Source: Bacteroidales bacterium UBA1035 | GTDB lineage: Bacteria; Bacteroidota; Bacteroidia; Bacteroidales; Dysgonomonadaceae | Reading direction: 5' to 3' | Assembly: GCA_002316835.1 (NCBI GenBank) | Contig: DCEG01000112.1 | Location: 25,281 to 61,300, forward strand | DNA length: 36,020 nucleotides | In this document: positions 33,908 to 36,020 of the stretch, piece by piece | Position numbering within the stretch: position 1 is the stretch's first letter | Layout of the letters: every line of letters starts with the position of its first letter | The notes under the pieces: model-generated | Databases searched by the model: none | What the model saw: only the letters and a program-made list of their open reading frames with translations | What the model was told of the DNA's origin: nothing | Made by a program: the position numbers and the translations under genes

Positions 33908-34551
33908 ATTTTTTCGAAGATATAGCTGTTTATTTACCTAAATACTTGTCTGATGATTCATCTAATACTTTAAAGGAGGAATTAAAAAGATTCCCAACAG
34001 ATGGAACAAAAGGAACTATCTATACCTCTGAATTAGACAAGGAAGAAATTTTATTTCAGGGAGATGGTATTGCAGCATTAAAGATTGTTGATTTGATAAA
34101 TCAAGATTTCAAAATAACTCCGGCAATTCTACTTTCAAACACCTGTGATATGGATACGAGGAATAACAGAATATTTGCAACACAAATCTGTTACGCCCCA
34201 ATCATTAACTTAGAAAGATATATAAGTAATCTACATTCCTCTCTGTTAAGAAAGGGTCATGAAGAGAAAAAAGCATCACAGATAGTTAAAGACCATCTTA
34301 ATGACATAAAATTACAACGAATAACACAAGTATTATTTTTACCTAAAGGTGGCCGTTTGGAAAATGACAGTTTGGTATTCCTTGATAGAATATTCAATAT
34401 TGACACAAAACATATCGATAGAAAAAATTTAGCATTAGACAGGCTTTTCACTTTAAGTGATTATGGCTTATATTTATTCCTCTTAAAATTATCCATTCAT
34501 TTTACTCGCATTCAAGAAAGAATTGACCGATTTAAGGGCACATTGCTTTAG
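33904..34551 (+). CDS. 215-residue hypothetical protein of accessory cassette
   Basis: 215 residues from ATG at 33904, which overlaps the previous stop as ATGA; a TTG four codons upstream is less likely. Not recognised as a named family. Features seen: KGTIYTSELDKEEILFQGDG near residue 40, ILLSNTCDMDTRNNRIFATQ around residue 75-95 (a notable SNTCDMD motif with an adjacent charged strand), ITQVLFLPKGGRL, DSLVFLDRIFNID and near the C-terminus YLFLLKLSIHFTRIQERID, helical. A Cys-Asp motif of this type might be catalytic or metal-binding, but no annotated active site can be claimed. Strongly AT-rich. Confidence 0.75.
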   Translation: MNFFEDIAVYLPKYLSDDSSNTLKEELKRFPTDGTKGTIYTSELDKEEILFQGDGIAALKIVDLINQDFKITPAILLSNTCDMDTRNNRIFATQICYAPIINLERYISNLHSSLLRKGHEEKKASQIVKDHLNDIKLQRITQVLFLPKGGRLENDSLVFLDRIFNIDTKHIDRKNLALDRLFTLSDYGLYLFLLKLSIHFTRIQERIDRFKGTLL

Positions 34552-34651
34552 AACAGATACAATATCACTCCAAGACCTAAATAAAAAACACGAACTTCTG
34601 TACCTACCAAATCACTCTTTCTCTACGTCACCGTGGTCGCCTCGTCGCAAC

Positions 34652-35356
34652 TCAATCCTCCTCTTCCTCCATTTCTTCCGGGTCAAATGGTTTGGGTGGT
34701 TGTAGAGTCGGGAAAATACGGTGAATGTTCTGTGCTATTCTTTCAGCAAATTCTTCAAGTTCCATATTCACTGCCTGAGCCGCCTGAGTGTACACATCCC
34801 GAATATCCATAAAATCTTCATCGGTTTCGCAAAAAAGGTTTTCGATAGGAATAAGTTCCATTGACTCCACATTAATGTCATCACCTACTGAAAAGTAAAG
34901 ACCGTCTTTTATCAGCCTTTTTGTCAACTCGGGTTTTCCCCTGTATCCGTGAAGTATCCACGGTTGAGACGGTTTTATTTCTTCGCGGACACGAAGCAAT
35001 TCATCCCAAGCTTTAACGCAGTGGATGATAAGCGGTTTTTTCAGTTTCTCAGATAAAGCTATGTGTTCTTTAAATACTGGAATTTGAACATCGTACGAAG
35101 GGCCTTTTAACTTATCCAATCCTGTTTCTCCAATGGCAACAATACGCGGATCCCCCACAATTTCTTTCAGATAAGTCATCTGGTTTTCGCTATCTTCGGA
35201 ATACCAGGGATGAATTCCGCAGGAAAAAGCATGGCGGTCATTAGTTTCTTTGGCTACTTCAAACTCAAGGGGATACACATCGAGGATACACGAGTGATAC
35301 GGATCATCGGTATCTTCTAAAAGAATCTGGTGGGTGTGGACGTCGTATAGTTCCAT
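34652..35356 (-). CDS. TatD-family metal-dependent hydrolase
   Basis: 234 residues, slightly shorter than typical TatD (about 255-260). Metal ligands: HTH near the N-terminus (His7, His9), Glu in AIGETGLD, His in LIIHCVKA, His in WILHGYRG and Asp in CETDED. The family are Mg2+/Mn2+-dependent nucleases of the amidohydrolase fold, active in DNA repair or quality control. The C-terminal tail is strongly acidic (PEEMEEEED), unusual for the family. It follows yidD on the minus strand by about 20 bp, so rnpA-yidD-tatD-type genes probably form one unit. The exact substrate is unproven. Confidence 0.9.
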   Translation of the reverse strand: MELYDVHTHQILLEDTDDPYHSCILDVYPLEFEVAKETNDRHAFSCGIHPWYSEDSENQMTYLKEIVGDPRIVAIGETGLDKLKGPSYDVQIPVFKEHIALSEKLKKPLIIHCVKAWDELLRVREEIKPSQPWILHGYRGKPELTKRLIKDGLYFSVGDDINVESMELIPIENLFCETDEDFMDIRDVYTQAAQAVNMELEEFAERIAQNIHRIFPTLQPPKPFDPEEMEEEED

Positions 35357-35376
35357 ATAAATTTTTTACTTCGCTT

Positions 35377-35640
35377 TCAGTTTGTCTTGCTGTTTTTGGA
35401 TTTGGGTTCTGGCACCGGGTCATAGCCCGATCCTCCCCACGGATTACAGCTTAAAATGCGTTTTACAGACAAAAAAGTCCCTCTAAAAGGGCCATGTTTT
35501 TTGAGTGCTTCTATGGTGTATTGCGAACAAGTGGGTGTGTATCTGCAACTGGGCGGCAAGAGTGGTGAGATGGCATACCGGTAAAAATAAACCGGAGCAA
35601 GAAGTACTTGCGTAAACGCATTTTTTAAAAACCTCAACAT
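35377..35640 (-). CDS. yidD: Membrane protein insertion efficiency factor YidD
   Basis: 87 residues, the usual size. The hallmark motif is seen: YRYAISPLLPPSCRYTPTCSQYT (key part PSCRYTPTCSQY), with the conserved cysteines, then HGPFRGTFLSVKRILSCNPW containing the third cysteine and GGSGYDPVP. A short amphipathic/hydrophobic N-terminal helix (VLLAPVYFYRYAI) fits peripheral inner-membrane attachment. It assists YidC in membrane protein insertion. Its ATG overlaps the last 7 bases of rnpA, the classical rnpA-yidD order. Confidence 0.96.
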   Translation of the reverse strand: MLRFLKNAFTQVLLAPVYFYRYAISPLLPPSCRYTPTCSQYTIEALKKHGPFRGTFLSVKRILSCNPWGGSGYDPVPEPKSKNSKTN

Positions 35641-36020
35641 TTCTCTCTCTCTATCTTTAATTTATTCGATATTTCGCGTAGCGATTTCCTTACACTTTTT
35701 TCTACAATTTCATAACCGGCAGGTTCATCTTTTACGTAGACAAATGCGATATCAACCCGATGATCTTCAAGCAGCAAATCGGATTGAAGAAGATACTTAT
35801 TCAATCGATAAACTTCTCTAAGCAACCTTTTCATACGATTGCGGTCAGTTGCCCGTTTCAATCTCTTTTTGGGTATGCTTATTAGAATGGAAACAAGTTC
35901 CGGCTGAGCACATTTGTATTCATAAAAAACTATCCTGAACGGATATGCAAGAAATGACTGACCATGAGCAAAAAGATTTTCGATTCTTTTTTTGCCAGTT
36001 ACACGTTCCTCTTTTTTGAA
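35634..36020 (-). CDS. rnpA: Ribonuclease P protein component, 5' end cut by window
   Basis: An open frame of 128 codons plus stop runs to the right edge, so the N-terminus (a few residues) is outside. It is the protein subunit that helps the RNase P RNA process pre-tRNA 5' ends. The family signature is RATDRNRMKRLLREVYR (the RNR motif), preceded by KKRIENLFAHGQSF and a basic SIPKKRLKR. A short reading from an internal TTG (35861) is only the C-terminal half and is not the true start. It overlaps yidD by 7 bp. rpmH normally precedes rnpA and would lie just outside. Confidence 0.95.
   Translation of the reverse strand, partial: FKKEERVTGKKRIENLFAHGQSFLAYPFRIVFYEYKCAQPELVSILISIPKKRLKRATDRNRMKRLLREVYRLNKYLLQSDLLLEDHRVDIAFVYVKDEPAGYEIVEKSVRKSLREISNKLKIEREKC

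Noticed and set aside
35634..35861. A separate 75-residue gene at the right end
   Set aside because: It is the C-terminal part of rnpA, whose frame continues to the window edge.

Overview
The window reads as chromosomal DNA of an anaerobic or fermentative member of the Bacteroidota, most likely order Bacteroidales. The evidence is the sodium-pumping methylmalonyl-CoA decarboxylase operon of the succinate-propionate pathway, -7 boxes of the TAnnTTTG type in front of many genes, weak Shine-Dalgarno signals, a YqhD-type alcohol dehydrogenase and several Bacteroidota-typical envelope proteins. The genus cannot be fixed from this sequence. Both ends cut a gene: oadB on the left and rnpA on the right.

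Layout. 1-4530 (minus strand): mce, mmdA, an OadG-like lipoprotein with a lamin-tail domain, the biotin carrier and oadB. Together they make and decarboxylate (S)-methylmalonyl-CoA to propionyl-CoA while exporting Na+. 4612-7266 (minus): pfkA, then cmk-ispH with overlapping ends. 7267-7961: a 436-bp divergent spacer, tRNA-Phe(GAA) and two strong hairpins. 7962-15733 (minus): a six-gene run trmB, Mrp-family ATPase, small membrane protein, NUDIX hydrolase, 1000-residue TPR protein and outer-membrane barrel. 16060-21653 (plus): gdhA, an OFA-family MFS transporter and an AddB-like helicase/nuclease subunit. A 143-bp three-hairpin repeat element lies between that gene and the convergent ovoA. 21813-24575 (minus): ovoA and a GNAT acetyltransferase, divergent from a small ABM-domain monooxygenase. 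24938-27450 (minus): LemA and a DUF2207 membrane protein, overlapping TAATG. 27657-28799 (plus): YqhD-type dehydrogenase. 28919-31411 (minus): secreted C1B cysteine peptidase and murF. 31554-32626 (plus): single-pass membrane protein and viroplasmin-type RNase HI, overlapping TAATG. 32848-34551 (plus): an AT-rich three-gene accessory cassette. 34652-36020 (minus): rnpA, yidD and a TatD-family hydrolase.

Most of the window is conserved housekeeping sequence. The least explained parts are the AT-rich cassette (a TIGR04255-like protein plus two unrecognised proteins, the last two joined by an ATGA overlap), the three-hairpin repeat, the ovothiol enzyme OvoA, and two domain-level oddities: an OadG carrying a lamin-tail domain and an Mrp ATPase without its CxxC motif. 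The cassette is the best candidate for an undescribed system, but its function is unknown and any defence or toxin role is only inference.
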